The position numbers and the translations under genes are program-made. Of a stretch of 64,000 nt of DNA, positions 1-8,851 are shown piece by piece. Source of the stretch: Trichomonas vaginalis G3 (taxonomy: Eukaryota; Parabasalia; Trichomonadida; Trichomonadidae); the NCBI RefSeq assembly GCF_026262505.1, contig NC_067205.1:13888001-13952000 (forward strand), written 5' to 3'. The notes below the pieces were generated by a model. The model had not been told where the DNA came from. It was given only the letters and a program-made list of their open reading frames with translations, and searched no databases. Every line of letters starts with the position of its first letter. Within the stretch, counting starts at the first letter, position 1.

Positions 1-119
1 TACCAAACATACGTATGGAACAGATTTCATCTCAATCGTTTTGTCAACACTTTTCAAAGGAAATGTCATATGGTATGCTCCCAGAAGAAGTTGTACTCTA
101 TGACTCATTCTTTGGTATC
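1..119 (-). other. Open minus-strand frame at the left edge
   Basis: One minus-strand frame is open across this stretch and runs off the left edge. It reads like coding sequence, with a hydrophobic stretch LLLGAYHMTFP. It lies just past the end of the 120-494 gene on the same strand and is probably part of the same structural gene region of Maverick A. The family was not identified. Confidence 0.3.
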
Positions 120-494
120 TTAAACTCCTTCGCATAACTGAACTTCAAAACTCCTGCAATTAAGTTTAACATTCATTAAGTTTTCTTCGTTATCCTTGTT
201 TATTGTAGTATTTATGAGAGCATTTAACACTCCAGCTAATGTTTCCATCTTATATTCTACATTATTGTGAAATCTTATTTCGTGCTTCTTTCCATCTATT
301 TCAAGCTCCATGAAATCTGTTTCATCTGTTATAACGAATGAAGCGATAGTATTGAAGTCAACCATTCTGAATGCAAGTGGCTCATTCTGTAGACCTAAGT
401 TTGTTTGTAGCTTTACTGTCCCGTATTCGTTTGGGTCTGTACTTTGCAAATAGAACAACATTTTATTCTCATTAAAATATGAGTATAGCTGCAT
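120..494 (-). CDS. Maverick A hypothetical protein, 124 aa
   Basis: A minus-strand frame of 124 residues with an ATG at 494, which overlaps the plus-strand ATG at 479 head to head. The composition is mixed beta-strand-like, with no clear membrane segment or metal site. Its place beside tail-fibre-like genes and on the strand used by the penton-like gene suggests a virion component, but this is inferred from context only. Not recognised as a named family. Confidence 0.5.
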   Translation of the reverse strand: MQLYSYFNENKMLFYLQSTDPNEYGTVKLQTNLGLQNEPLAFRMVDFNTIASFVITDETDFMELEIDGKKHEIRFHNNVEYKMETLAGVLNALINTTINKDNEENLMNVKLNCRSFEVQLCEGV

Positions 495-1734
495 ATGCGT
501 ATGAAGCTGACAGAGCTAAACGTTTATATTTTGGTCAATACTCTCTCACACTTACTGACAAATATATTGTTATCAGTGATGGAAATACCGAGAAATACAT
601 AACATGGAAGGACTATGAAAAGTTTGACCCTATTTTAACTCCATGTACAATGCCATTCATTGTAAATGGTGAAGTTGTCATGAAGAACGAACAACAGTAT
701 ATAAGTCTGTATATGAAGCATTAGAATATATGTTGAATTATAATCCCGAAAGATTTGACCCAAGCACTACACCATGTGCAATGCCTTTTATTAAGGACGG
801 TGAAATCGTAAGAGTTCCGGATTCAACGGTTTATACTGCTGTTCAAAACAGTTTACAAAACATTTTAGCGAATAATCTTTAATTCAGAAACTACAGAAAT
901 AAAATTACCATATATAACAGATGCTAAAGAAATTAAATCAAAAACGACAACATTATTTACGTCACTTAATGATTTAATGACTTATATCATTAATATTCCT
1001 GCCCCAACTACAGCATTTGATCCAAACTCGACGGTTTGCAGTGTACCTTTCATAAAGTCGCAAACGGACTCTTTGAGTCCTGAAGGTCTTTCAGACCGAA
1101 GCGACCAGGGCGAAGCCCATGACAGTTCATTAATTACTTTAAGGGATCAACAGTTAATGAATCATTAAAGGCGTCATTAATGAAAATCATTGATTTTAAC
1201 TCATTCACGAATACATATAATTCATTCATTAATGTTTCATATGCTTCTAAAGAAGGTGAGCCAAAAACTATCGATAAAGCGGTGTATGAAATAAAAGCAT
1301 CAACGACGAATTGAATTCGTTAACTTTTGACGGTGATAGTTTCGTTAATGACATAACATCGGGGAAAACAATTTTAACGAAAGAATATTTAAAATCTCAT
1401 GTTAGTGAGTTCGTTGAAATTGAAAAAGAAGGGGGGAATTAAGTTCGATCCACTGAATTTCATTTTCAGCTTAGCGAATGCGGGTGTTAGTTTCGCTGAA
1501 TGGACAACTATACAGAGTGAAATAAATGCAATATGGACGTTTTTGGGGTCAAAAGCGGGAATGGGTGAGCTTGTAAATGCTGCAAGAACATTAGGTGAAA
1601 CAGGAAATTTTGTAGATGGTTTTAAAAGACTTGTTTCAAATGTTTAACAAACACAAAGAAATTATTTAGATATACCATACATAACGGACGATTTTCGAAC
1701 AGGTAGCAACAAACCCTCCGGTTATGGCTGCGTG
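479..1734 (+). pseudogene. Broken repeat-built structural gene of Maverick A
   Basis: Several open stretches in this region share a short recurring motif of the type FDPxxTxCxMPFIxxGE, seen near 630-690, 755-800 and 1015-1055. A second motif, PYITD, recurs near 910 and 1670. The repeats and the position directly before a tail-fibre-like gene suggest a remnant of a fibre or other elongated surface protein. It is a fossil with several breaks. GC-rich triloop hairpins at 1066-1080, 1085-1097 and 1108-1118 interrupt its otherwise AT-rich sequence. Confidence 0.45.
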
Positions 1735-3579
1735 ATGATGGTTAGAGATATAAAACCACGTAACGACGGGAACGAAGAACATGAACAACAGAGCCCAACG
1801 GGCTCAGAGCCACATAGTGGCGAGGATACTGGTCGGGTTATTCAAGACATTAAAAACGTGTATCCTGAAGTTATTGATTTATTTAGAGGAGTTAATGATT
1901 CAATTTCAAAACATTCTATAACCCTCGATGAAGAGAATAAATTAACAGATTATATATTCGTCATTATTGCAGAACTAATGAAGAGAATAAATGAAAAAGG
2001 AATTGGTGATATCATTAATGTCAGCGATGTAATGATGAAAAGAAATTTTGACTCATTATTTACAAAACCGAAAACAGAATATAGTCTTTATGACGTAATT
2101 ACCGAATTAATGAAAAAGATTAATGATAATAAGAGTTCTGGCGGAAGAGTTGAATTAGAAGTGAATGATGTTAATGAGAAATTAGCCGAAAAAGCAGATA
2201 AAAACCACGTTCATTATATAACTTCAGACGAACAGATTATAACGGACTACCATGGATATTTAACACGAAGTGATGAAGCGAAGACAAAAAATGTTAATGA
2301 AAGAAGATATAAATACATTCGTGCTAAAGGTTATGACATAAGCTGTACTGTACAGTATGATGTAGCTAAAGCACCAGAAGCATTTGGTTATACCGGTGAA
2401 ATTTATGCCTCTACTTTCAATGTTAATGGTGTATTAGTTGAACCAAGATTTATGTTAAGAGTTAAGGCAAAAATAACGTTTGAAGATGCTATTAAAAGTA
2501 AAGCTGACAAAGATGAACTTGACGCAACGAACAAAGTTTTGAAATCTCATAAACACAACATCTCCGATATAAATGAACTTCAAGCTACATTAGACAGTAA
2601 AGCTGACAAGAACCATACACATAAATCCTTCACTACTGTTAGAGCAGATGACATAATATTGAACTTTGACCTTGGTTCAAGTGCACCATTAGAGAATCCA
2701 AGTACAAGCGTAAAAGATACACTAAACTCCTTAAATAGTAAATGTATGAACATTGAAGGTCATGTCAGAAACTTTGAAACACATGAACTACCAGCAATGT
2801 TAGATAAGAAAGCAGATAAGAACCATACACATGATTTCTTCACAACTGTTGGTATAGAAAGTATTGAAGGAACGGTTGAAGGAACTGGTGGGGAGGGCGG
2901 AGCCCCGCCGCACGCGGCTGCATTATATTGGAAACCTCCTAACTTTCCACAAGGTTTAACATCGGAGGAAAACATAACGACGATGAAATACATTAGATGT
3001 AGAAATGTTTATGTCATGGAGGATGAAAATAATGTTAAATTCACTGCTCAAGATTTATATGATAAGAAAGCTGACAAGAACCATACACATAAATCCTTCA
3101 CTACTGTTAGAGCAGACGACATAATATTGAACTTTGACCTTGGTTCAAGTGCACCATTAGAAAATCCAAGTACAAGCGTAAAAGATACTCTTAACAGTTT
3201 AGATAAGAGTTGCAGGAACATTGAAAGTCATGCCAGAAACTTTGAAGCACATGAACTACCAACAATGTTAGATAAGAAAGCAGACAAAACTTATGTGGAT
3301 GCAGAACTAACAAAGAAATTTTCGAAACCAGATACAATGACATTTACAACAGAAATTATAAATGGTGAACCAGCAACTCCATTTGAATTTGTTAGAGGTC
3401 TTCAACCAGATACTTTTGAATTTTTCTTGGATAATTCTATTGAACTAACATTACATTATAAAAGTGGAACAAATGCAACATTTCATCCGGGAGATACATT
3501 CCAAATGGTATTTAATGACATAAGTTCTTTAGAATATGTTTATAGAGTTATGAGCATATATGATTTATATATCCTATAG
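1735..3579 (+). CDS. Phage tail-fibre-like repeat protein of Maverick A
   Basis: A frame of about 614 residues; the first ATG is at 1735. It carries at least four copies of a KADKNHTH-type motif, each following a short helical stretch such as LDSKADKNHTH or MLDKKADKNHTH. This is a familiar pattern in phage tail fibres and trimeric stalks. A module of roughly 50 residues beginning SFTTVRADDIILNFDLGSS occurs twice, near 2626-2750 and 3094-3215. There is no signal peptide or membrane segment. GC-rich hairpins at 1791-1821 and 2895-2918 lie in frame inside the gene. The inferred role is a receptor-binding or surface fibre of the Maverick particle. The phage-like class of the repeats is fairly clear; the function is not proven. 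Confidence 0.6.
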   Translation: MMVRDIKPRNDGNEEHEQQSPTGSEPHSGEDTGRVIQDIKNVYPEVIDLFRGVNDSISKHSITLDEENKLTDYIFVIIAELMKRINEKGIGDIINVSDVMMKRNFDSLFTKPKTEYSLYDVITELMKKINDNKSSGGRVELEVNDVNEKLAEKADKNHVHYITSDEQIITDYHGYLTRSDEAKTKNVNERRYKYIRAKGYDISCTVQYDVAKAPEAFGYTGEIYASTFNVNGVLVEPRFMLRVKAKITFEDAIKSKADKDELDATNKVLKSHKHNISDINELQATLDSKADKNHTHKSFTTVRADDIILNFDLGSSAPLENPSTSVKDTLNSLNSKCMNIEGHVRNFETHELPAMLDKKADKNHTHDFFTTVGIESIEGTVEGTGGEGGAPPHAAALYWKPPNFPQGLTSEENITTMKYIRCRNVYVMEDENNVKFTAQDLYDKKADKNHTHKSFTTVRADDIILNFDLGSSAPLENPSTSVKDTLNSLDKSCRNIESHARNFEAHELPTMLDKKADKTYVDAELTKKFSKPDTMTFTTEIINGEPATPFEFVRGLQPDTFEFFLDNSIELTLHYKSGTNATFHPGDTFQMVFNDISSLEYVYRVMSIYDLYIL

Positions 3580-4008
3580 GAGCTGTTTATACGTCTATGA
3601 ATCCAATAAATCCAAACACTTTATTTGGTGGTAGATGGTATGAAATAGTTGACAGTTTTCCATTCTACACTAATACTCAGTCAATGAAGATGGGAGGTTC
3701 AAAGAAAATAGGTATTGAAAAACCTTCCTTCACATATGCATAGGTTCAGTGGAAGAACATCTGTGGAAGGAAACCATTCACATTCAATAACAAAAAGAGG
3801 TTATACAAATCTTGCAGCGGGTTCGGATAGACAGGGAATGCATAGATATGATATCACAACTGACCCCAAAGATGTTAGCACAGGTATTTTCTGTGGAACT
3901 GCAGGAAATCATACACATGTTGTAGCTGGTATTACAGACCCAGCAGGTAATGGAAAAGATTATATGCCTCCTTATATAACAATGCACGCTTGGATACGAG
4001 TTGGTTAA
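3580..4008 (+). pseudogene. Phage tail-collar-like module of Maverick A
   Basis: This stretch follows the tail-fibre-like gene and shows the signature of phage tail-collar or short-fibre tips. NPINPNTLFGGRWYEI, near 3600-3650, matches the classic form in which a fibre C terminus reads NPxTLFGGxWxxI. Farther on is a His-rich segment, LPSHMH...GNHSHSI, and the end MPPYITMHAWIRVG matches the usual MPPYxxxxxWxR ending. In phages this fold forms the trimeric receptor-binding tip. Here it is a fossil part of a eukaryotic Maverick and appears broken. Confidence 0.6.
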
Positions 4009-4027
4009 AATCTTTAACTTTACATAA

Positions 4028-4735
4028 ATGAGCTTGAAAGAAGTATTCGAACAACATCCATGGAGGTCATTTAAGAAATTCAATGAAGCTGCAAAGAGTT
4101 GGGGATTTACTAACAGAGCTGAAGTGAAAAGGTTCTTTGACAAAAATGTTGTACATCAAACAAAAATAAACCCTTACGACTACTTTTTACCAATTTACTC
4201 CAACACTCCTGACGCATACCAATTTGACACTCTCATTCAAAGCAGAAAAGGAGGACATAAACCATTCCTCATCTTCATAAATGTTAACACTCGTAAAGCA
4301 TATGCATATCCAATGAAAAATAAAGGAACTCGTGAAGTGTTAAGAGTTTTACAAAAGTTTGTAGCAGAACATAACCCAAGTACTTTAACATCAGACCAAG
4401 ACAGTGCATACCTCAGCAATGAAATCACAGAATTTCTCATTAAGCATAACATAACTCACTACACTACTGAAGACCATAACCATAACATACTCGGCATCAT
4501 AAACCGCTTCATAAGAACGCTCAGAGATTTAAATCAAGAGCGAGACTTTACCGAAGAAACAATGAAACATTTTCTCGAAGTATATAATTCCTCAACACAT
4601 TCTAAAACAGGACATACACCAAATTCAATGACACAACAACAGAAGAAAAGTATATACAAAAGAAACGAAGCCAAACACAAAATATCAGAAATTCAACACA
4701 ATTTACCCTCATTCCTGGTACAAAAGTTCGTGTAG
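4028..4735 (+). CDS. Maverick rve-family integrase
   Basis: A frame of 235 residues related to retroviral-type integrases of the rve (DDE) superfamily, which catalyse strand transfer of Maverick ends into the host chromosome. The first acidic block is at FDTLIQSRKGG, around residue 66, and the second at LTSDQDSAYLSN, around residue 121. The third region is around NRFIRTLRDLN, followed by the helical tail with TGHTPNSM. A short N-terminal helical segment precedes the core. It sits just after the tail-fibre genes, and an SH3/chromo-like stretch follows at once. The family call is strong; activity is not claimed. Confidence 0.8.
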   Translation: MSLKEVFEQHPWRSFKKFNEAAKSWGFTNRAEVKRFFDKNVVHQTKINPYDYFLPIYSNTPDAYQFDTLIQSRKGGHKPFLIFINVNTRKAYAYPMKNKGTREVLRVLQKFVAEHNPSTLTSDQDSAYLSNEITEFLIKHNITHYTTEDHNHNILGIINRFIRTLRDLNQERDFTEETMKHFLEVYNSSTHSKTGHTPNSMTQQQKKSIYKRNEAKHKISEIQHNLPSFLVQKFV

Positions 4736-4752
4736 TTCTTGACGACAAACCG

Positions 4753-5112
4753 TTGACAAAGAAACGTTTAAGGTTAAGTAGAAACTATTATATCGTAGAC
4801 TCTACGCAAGGTAATGGATATCTTATAAAAGCTGCTGACGACTCCATAGCATTTTACCCTCGACATAAGTTAGTTGAAAGTAGTAATGGCAAACTTGCTG
4901 AAACCATTGACGAAGCAAAGCGAGGAGTGGTTATTGAAATACTTGGCTACAACACAAACGATGACACTTATAAAGTAAGATATGAAGGAGGTGTTGAAGA
5001 TGTTATACCATCTAAGAACTTGAGAGAGTCAAAGCCAACACATCTGGGACCATTAGAGCGGGAGTACTGGAAAGACAAAAATAAGCCAGAAAGAATAAGA
5101 AAATTCTTCTAA
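4753..5112 (+). CDS. SH3/chromo-like stretch following the integrase
   Basis: An open stretch of about 119 residues with no convincing ATG at its beginning. Residues about 55-90 (GVVIEILGYNTNDDTYKVRYEGGVEDVIP) look like a small SH3- or chromo-type beta barrel, as often found at the C terminus of Polinton and retroelement integrases. It lies immediately after the integrase core and is best viewed as part of the same integration module of this fossil element. The domain call rests on pattern only. Confidence 0.5.
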   Translation: MTKKRLRLSRNYYIVDSTQGNGYLIKAADDSIAFYPRHKLVESSNGKLAETIDEAKRGVVIEILGYNTNDDTYKVRYEGGVEDVIPSKNLRESKPTHLGPLEREYWKDKNKPERIRKFF

Positions 5113-5185
5113 ACTTTTTCATTAGATGTAAATCAGACATGAATGAGAACAGTCATGGAATTATTAATGTTTTCATAAATTTACA

Positions 5186-5390
5186 CCAAAAATAATGTTT
5201 ATGTTAGCATGTTAGATCTAACACGTTTTCTAACCTCTTTTCTAACATGGTCTAAAACTCTCGAAAATCATGAATTTTCAAGACTTCATCGAACTTAAAT
5301 GTTTTGTCAAGACTTCATTGTAAATGACCAAAAATAATGTTTATGTTAGCATGTTAGATCTAACACGTTTTCTAACCTCTTTTCTAACAT
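5186..5390 (+). repeat. Two direct copies of a 63-bp GTTAGATCTAAC repeat
   Basis: Two copies of the same 63-bp sequence, at 5186-5248 and 5328-5390, each centred on the palindrome GTTAGATCTAAC and followed by a shared tail ending in AAAATCATGAATTTT. The first is a perfect inverted match to 6438-6500 on the far side of the 5493-6431 gene. Related copies lie at 6580-6860, 16699-16758 and 22065-22123. Likely a regulatory, termination or replication site of the Maverick. Confidence 0.8.
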
Positions 5391-5492
5391 GGTCTAAAAC
5401 TCTCGAAAATCATGAATTTTTGACATTTCCTTATGAAAGAAAAATAACGCTAATTTTTTTCTAAGAAAAATTTTTATCTTGTATGTAAAGAT
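5391..5492 (+). promoter_or_regulatory. Maverick leader motif before the 5493 gene
   Basis: The leader ends in ATTTTTATCTTGTATGTAAAG a few bases before the ATG. The TTTTTATYTG-type core, 10-25 nt before an ATG, recurs before the genes at 7175, 8054, 14334, 16445 and 22213 and, on the minus strand, before 13547 and 13826. Likely a core promoter particular to this element; inferred from recurrence. Confidence 0.5.
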
Positions 5493-6431
5493 ATGATTTC
5501 AACAATCGGCACAACAACAATTCAAACTACAGCACCAAACTCGTTAGTCATGAATCCAACATCTATGTTAGTAGAGATGAAAAGCTTCATTCCTTCTTCA
5601 TATACTTTCGAAACAAAAATCCAGAAGATAAAGCAAGAACTTTTAACAAGTAATTTAGACTGTAGTGCGAAAGATGAAACAAATGAACAGTATCTTTATG
5701 AAATGCAGGACATTATTGACCATTTACCCAAATTGCCTGAAATCCAACAACAAAAACTAACTATTCCTGAATTCGACGAAATTGAAGTCAAAACAACTGA
5801 CTCAGTAGAAATAAAGAAGTTCATACGTAAAGTAAATTATGAATTCCTTGGTTTTCATTGCAACCATAAAGTTATGGACAAAGATTGCGACATGGTTTAT
5901 AAGAATGTTTCTGACATATATAAATCTGAAGAATTTAAGACCTACGATAACTTTGTTTCGTTAGTTGCTGAATGTGTTTGGGAAATAAGAGATAAAGATA
6001 GAAGAGGCAAAGTATGGAACGAACAACTAAGACCCGCTATGTTTGAGATGAAGAGAGCAATTGACGCCTTAGTTGTTTTAGCAGGTCAAATTTCAATGTA
6101 TAACGCAAAAATGAACCCGCAATGTTCAAAATGTAAGGCAGCAATTAGGAAATATAACTACTCCGTCAAAGAGATAGAAAGAATGAGAAACGACTATGCA
6201 GATTTAAAGAAAGAAGTAGAAAAGCCAGCAGAAGATAAAATGGACATGTTAGCATTTCTGAACAAAAATTATCCAACTGCTGACGATTTCCTTCTATCTG
6301 ACGTCAAGAAGAAATATAAAGAAACCTTCGGCATTGTTAAAACATTCGATGTACTAAAAGAAGAAATAGAAGCTACAAAACTGTTTAAAGTCATGAACCA
6401 TCGCAACATATACCATGTAAAACGCTTGTAA
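5493..6431 (+). CDS. Maverick A hypothetical protein, 312 aa, with CxxC
   Basis: A complete frame of 312 residues from an ATG with the shared leader motif. It is mostly helical and charged. The Cys/His residues CNHKVMDKDC (around 130-139) and CSKCKAA (around 210-216) could make a small metal site. The C-terminal part, TADDFLLSDVKKKYKETFG, could be a winged-helix-like segment. No named family was recognised. The gene is isolated between long repeat-rich gaps and bracketed by a perfect 63-bp inverted repeat, which sets it apart as a possible exchangeable cassette. Confidence 0.6.
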   Translation: MISTIGTTTIQTTAPNSLVMNPTSMLVEMKSFIPSSYTFETKIQKIKQELLTSNLDCSAKDETNEQYLYEMQDIIDHLPKLPEIQQQKLTIPEFDEIEVKTTDSVEIKKFIRKVNYEFLGFHCNHKVMDKDCDMVYKNVSDIYKSEEFKTYDNFVSLVAECVWEIRDKDRRGKVWNEQLRPAMFEMKRAIDALVVLAGQISMYNAKMNPQCSKCKAAIRKYNYSVKEIERMRNDYADLKKEVEKPAEDKMDMLAFLNKNYPTADDFLLSDVKKKYKETFGIVKTFDVLKEEIEATKLFKVMNHRNIYHVKRL

Positions 6432-6437
6432 ATAGTT

Positions 6438-7075
6438 ATGTTAGAAAAGAGGTTAGAAAACGTGTTAGATCTAACATGCTAACATAAACATTATTTTTGG
6501 TCATTTACAATGAAGTCTTGACAAAACATTTAAGTTCGATGAAGTCTTGAAAATTCATGAGTTTTGTATGTTTTAGACCATGTTAGAAAACGTGTTAGAA
6601 AACATGTTAGATCTAACATTCTAACATAAAATATATTTTTGGTCATTTACGCTCATTACGATGAAGAAGTCTTGACAAAACATGGAATCTCTTTCCTCGG
6701 AAAACCGAGAGAAGCAATCATATGACAAAGTCTTGACAAAACATTTAAGTTCGATGAAGTCTTGAAAATTCATGAGTTTTGTATGTTTTAGACCATGTTA
6801 GAAAACGTGTTAGAAAACGTGTTAGATCTAACATGCTAACATAAAATATATTTTTGTCTGATTTACGCTCATTACGATGAAGAAGTCTTGACAAAACATT
6901 TACGAAGAAGTCTTGACAAAACATTTACGAAGAAGTCTTGACAAAACATTTACGATGAAATCATGAAAATTCATGAGGTGAGAAAACATGTACGATGAAA
7001 TCATGAAAATTCATGAGGTGAGAAAACAGGTGAAAAAACAGGTGAGATCTAACATGCTAACATAAACATTATTTT
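6438..7075 (+). repeat. Iterated GTTAGATCTAAC and TCTTGACAAAACATTTAC repeats
   Basis: A gene-free stretch built almost wholly of short repeats. Inverse-orientation copies of the 63-bp GTTAGATCTAAC repeat lie at 6438-6500 and, in diverged form, near 6580-6645 and 6790-6860. Units of GAAGTCTTGACAAAACATTTA recur, including three in a row at about 6880-6955. A pair containing GATGAAATCATGAAAATTC follows at about 6953-7025. The density of iterated short sites before the KilA-N gene suggests protein binding, as in an origin or control region. Confidence 0.75.
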
Positions 7076-7174
7076 TACTGAATTCCGTATGAAAATCATG
7101 AATTTCCTTAAGATAGAAAAAATAAAATTAGTTTTATTTTTATTTATTTTTTTATTTTGTATGTAAGGACAGAT
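7076..7174 (+). promoter_or_regulatory. Maverick leader motif before the KilA-N gene
   Basis: The very T-rich leader ends TTTTTTATTTTGTATGTAAGG about ten bases before the ATG at 7175. It closely parallels the leader of the 5493 gene, including the GTATGTAA word, so the two genes probably share a control mode. Confidence 0.5.
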
Positions 7175-7942
7175 ATGTCAACAACAGAGAACACAACAAC
7201 TGCTATCGTTCATGAAGCCATAAATGAAGAATACGAGTGGGTTCAGTTTAACAAACAACTCCGTCTCATTCGTTCGGTCAAAGACGATATGTACCAAATG
7301 CAAAGTATTTTGACAGCATGTTTTGCTCCAGACACTAAACACGCAGACGACTGGTTCAAAAACCAAAGCACACAAGAACTTTTGAGTGAAATTTCTCTAG
7401 ACCGACTTTTTTCGGTCATGCATAAAACACATGAAAATCGTAAAAATTTGCCAATAAATTTAAGAGGTTATTATGTTCATAGACTTTTAGTAAATGCAGT
7501 TGCAATGTGGGCTTCTCCTCGTTATGCATGGCATGTTTACAGACTTCTTGACGAAATTCATAGACAAGAACGTGGAGAGATGGAAAAGAAACTTCAAGCA
7601 AAAGATGAAGTCATTGAATCCAAAGACAAAAGCATACAGAAAAGAATACCACGTTCAGTACCAAAAGGAAAGGAAAAGAGTTATAAGTATATGATATATA
7701 CTGAAGAGTTGGAGAAAGAAGAAGATAAAGATATGGTTATGTTGCATTTAGTCAGAAGAAACAACAAAAGCTTTTATGACCTTGCTAAGATTTACAAATC
7801 TGACAGAAACTGGTTCTATCGTGAAAACTTACCGATTTCAATGACACCGAATGAGCAAATAAAGGAAATTGTCAAAAATACTCTTCCTCAACACACTATG
7901 ACATCAAAGGTTGCACAATACTTACATTCAAAGAAGACTTAA
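7175..7942 (+). CDS. KilA-N domain protein of Maverick A
   Basis: The ATG at 7175 gives about 255 residues. The segment around residues 88-125 (NLRGYYVHRLLVNAVAMWA, then SPRYAWHVYRLLDE) has the GxYVHxxL...WxSPxFAxxV pattern of KilA-N, a DNA-binding domain of phages and large DNA viruses. A Lys/Glu-rich helical linker follows. The C-terminal part, HLVRRNNKSFYDLAKIYKSD onward, resembles the virus-type C-terminal domain often paired with KilA-N. It follows the iterated repeats directly, so it could bind them; this is an inference. Complete frame, in a fossil element. Confidence 0.75.
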   Translation: MSTTENTTTAIVHEAINEEYEWVQFNKQLRLIRSVKDDMYQMQSILTACFAPDTKHADDWFKNQSTQELLSEISLDRLFSVMHKTHENRKNLPINLRGYYVHRLLVNAVAMWASPRYAWHVYRLLDEIHRQERGEMEKKLQAKDEVIESKDKSIQKRIPRSVPKGKEKSYKYMIYTEELEKEEDKDMVMLHLVRRNNKSFYDLAKIYKSDRNWFYRENLPISMTPNEQIKEIVKNTLPQHTMTSKVAQYLHSKKT

Positions 7943-8053
7943 CATTACTGAAGGAAAAAAAAACAGAATATTTCGATAACTTCAAAGAGGAAGAATAAAA
8001 AAAATCTAAGCTAATTTTATTTTTTTATAAAATTTTATCTCATATGAAAGAAC

Positions 8054-8269
8054 ATGAATTTAGAATATTCGGAACTCATGACAGAAGAAGAGAACGAACA
8101 ACATGTAAAAGATTATGCAAAATTTCTGAAGACATACAAAGCATTTAAACAATATCTAAATGCTTCTAAAGATTATGCAAAATTTCTGAAGGTATATAAA
8201 GCTTATGAAAAAGCGTATGAAAAGTTTATACATTGGGGAATTGTTGTAAAATATCGATATGAAGACTAA
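8054..8269 (+). CDS. Small Maverick A hypothetical protein, 71 aa
   Basis: A 71-residue frame with the shared leader (TTTTATCTCATATGAAAGAAC before the ATG). It is helical and rich in Tyr, Lys and Glu, with an internal duplication: KDYAKFLKTYKAFKQY is followed by KDYAKFLKVYKAYEKAYEK. Function unknown; the duplicated amphipathic helix would suit a small coiled-coil protein. Confidence 0.5.
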   Translation: MNLEYSELMTEEENEQHVKDYAKFLKTYKAFKQYLNASKDYAKFLKVYKAYEKAYEKFIHWGIVVKYRYED

Positions 8270-8287
8270 CCAAAAATATATTTTTGC

Positions 8288-8474
8288 TTAAATGACGTCA
8301 GGGTCAATTTCTTCAACCATTTCACTTCCTTCGTCAATGTCAATAGAAGCTTCTTCAACCTTTGGTAAGAACTTTTGTATAACATCTTTGTTCGTTATTG
8401 TTTTCAAGAGATGAAGAATAATATTTCACATTTGTTTCACCCTTCTTATATTCTTTCTGTTCGGAAAGATTCAT
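8288..8474 (-). pseudogene. Small acidic-tailed minus-strand remnant of Maverick A
   Basis: Minus-strand coding traces between 8474 and 8288: an ATG followed by NLSEQKEYKKGE, and farther on an acidic end, VEEASIDIDEGSEMVEEIDP. It appears broken and no family is recognised. Its stop faces that of the 8054-8269 gene. Confidence 0.35.
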
Positions 8475-8761
8475 AGCAATACTGAAGAATCAATGTTGGA
8501 GTTCTTTATAATAGTATAATGAGTATCTTTGACATTCACGAAGAAACCCTTTTGTTTCAAAACTACTGCTAACTCTTGTGAAGTATAACGTTTGCGGTCA
8601 ATGACAATAGCTAATGGTCTGACATACTGACCAAACTTAGATTCTTTCACAAACTTCTTGTTAAAGATAACATTGACGTTTGAAGCATTATTGAACTCAT
8701 TCTTGATGACAGTAGCGAGAGCATTGTATGAAAAGAACTTGCAATCTTGCATGTGTTTCAT
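8471..8761 (-). CDS. Maverick A hypothetical protein, 96 aa
   Basis: A minus-strand frame of 96 residues with an ATG at 8761 and a T-rich leader (TTTTTATTTTAATG on that strand). The middle, NVNVIFNKKFVKESKF and RPLAIVIDRKRYTSQELA, suggests a small mixed alpha/beta fold with a helix-turn-helix-like end (TSQELAVVLKQKGFF). No family was recognised. It is divergent from the gene starting at 8852, sharing a 90-bp AT-rich control gap. Confidence 0.5.
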   Translation of the reverse strand: MKHMQDCKFFSYNALATVIKNEFNNASNVNVIFNKKFVKESKFGQYVRPLAIVIDRKRYTSQELAVVLKQKGFFVNVKDTHYTIIKNSNIDSSVLL

Positions 8762-8851
8762 TAAAATAAAAATATTAAATTATTTTGAAAAATAACTTAA
8801 AAAAATCTAATCTAATTTTTTCAAAAAATATTTTTTTATTTCCTACTAAAG

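Noticed and set aside
2760-2993. Minus-strand frame of 77 residues inside the tail-fibre gene
   Set aside because: It is antisense to a strong plus-strand repeat protein, has no leader motif, and is open only because of the repeat composition.
5180-7075. A CRISPR array, because of the regular repeats
   Set aside because: The repeats vary in length, orientation and spacing, the spacers are themselves repeated, there are no cas genes, and the genome is eukaryotic.
5470-7174. Introns starting at the GTATGTAA words in the two leaders
   Set aside because: No ACTAACACACAG-type 3' site follows at a suitable distance, and the frames from the nearby ATGs are complete without splicing.
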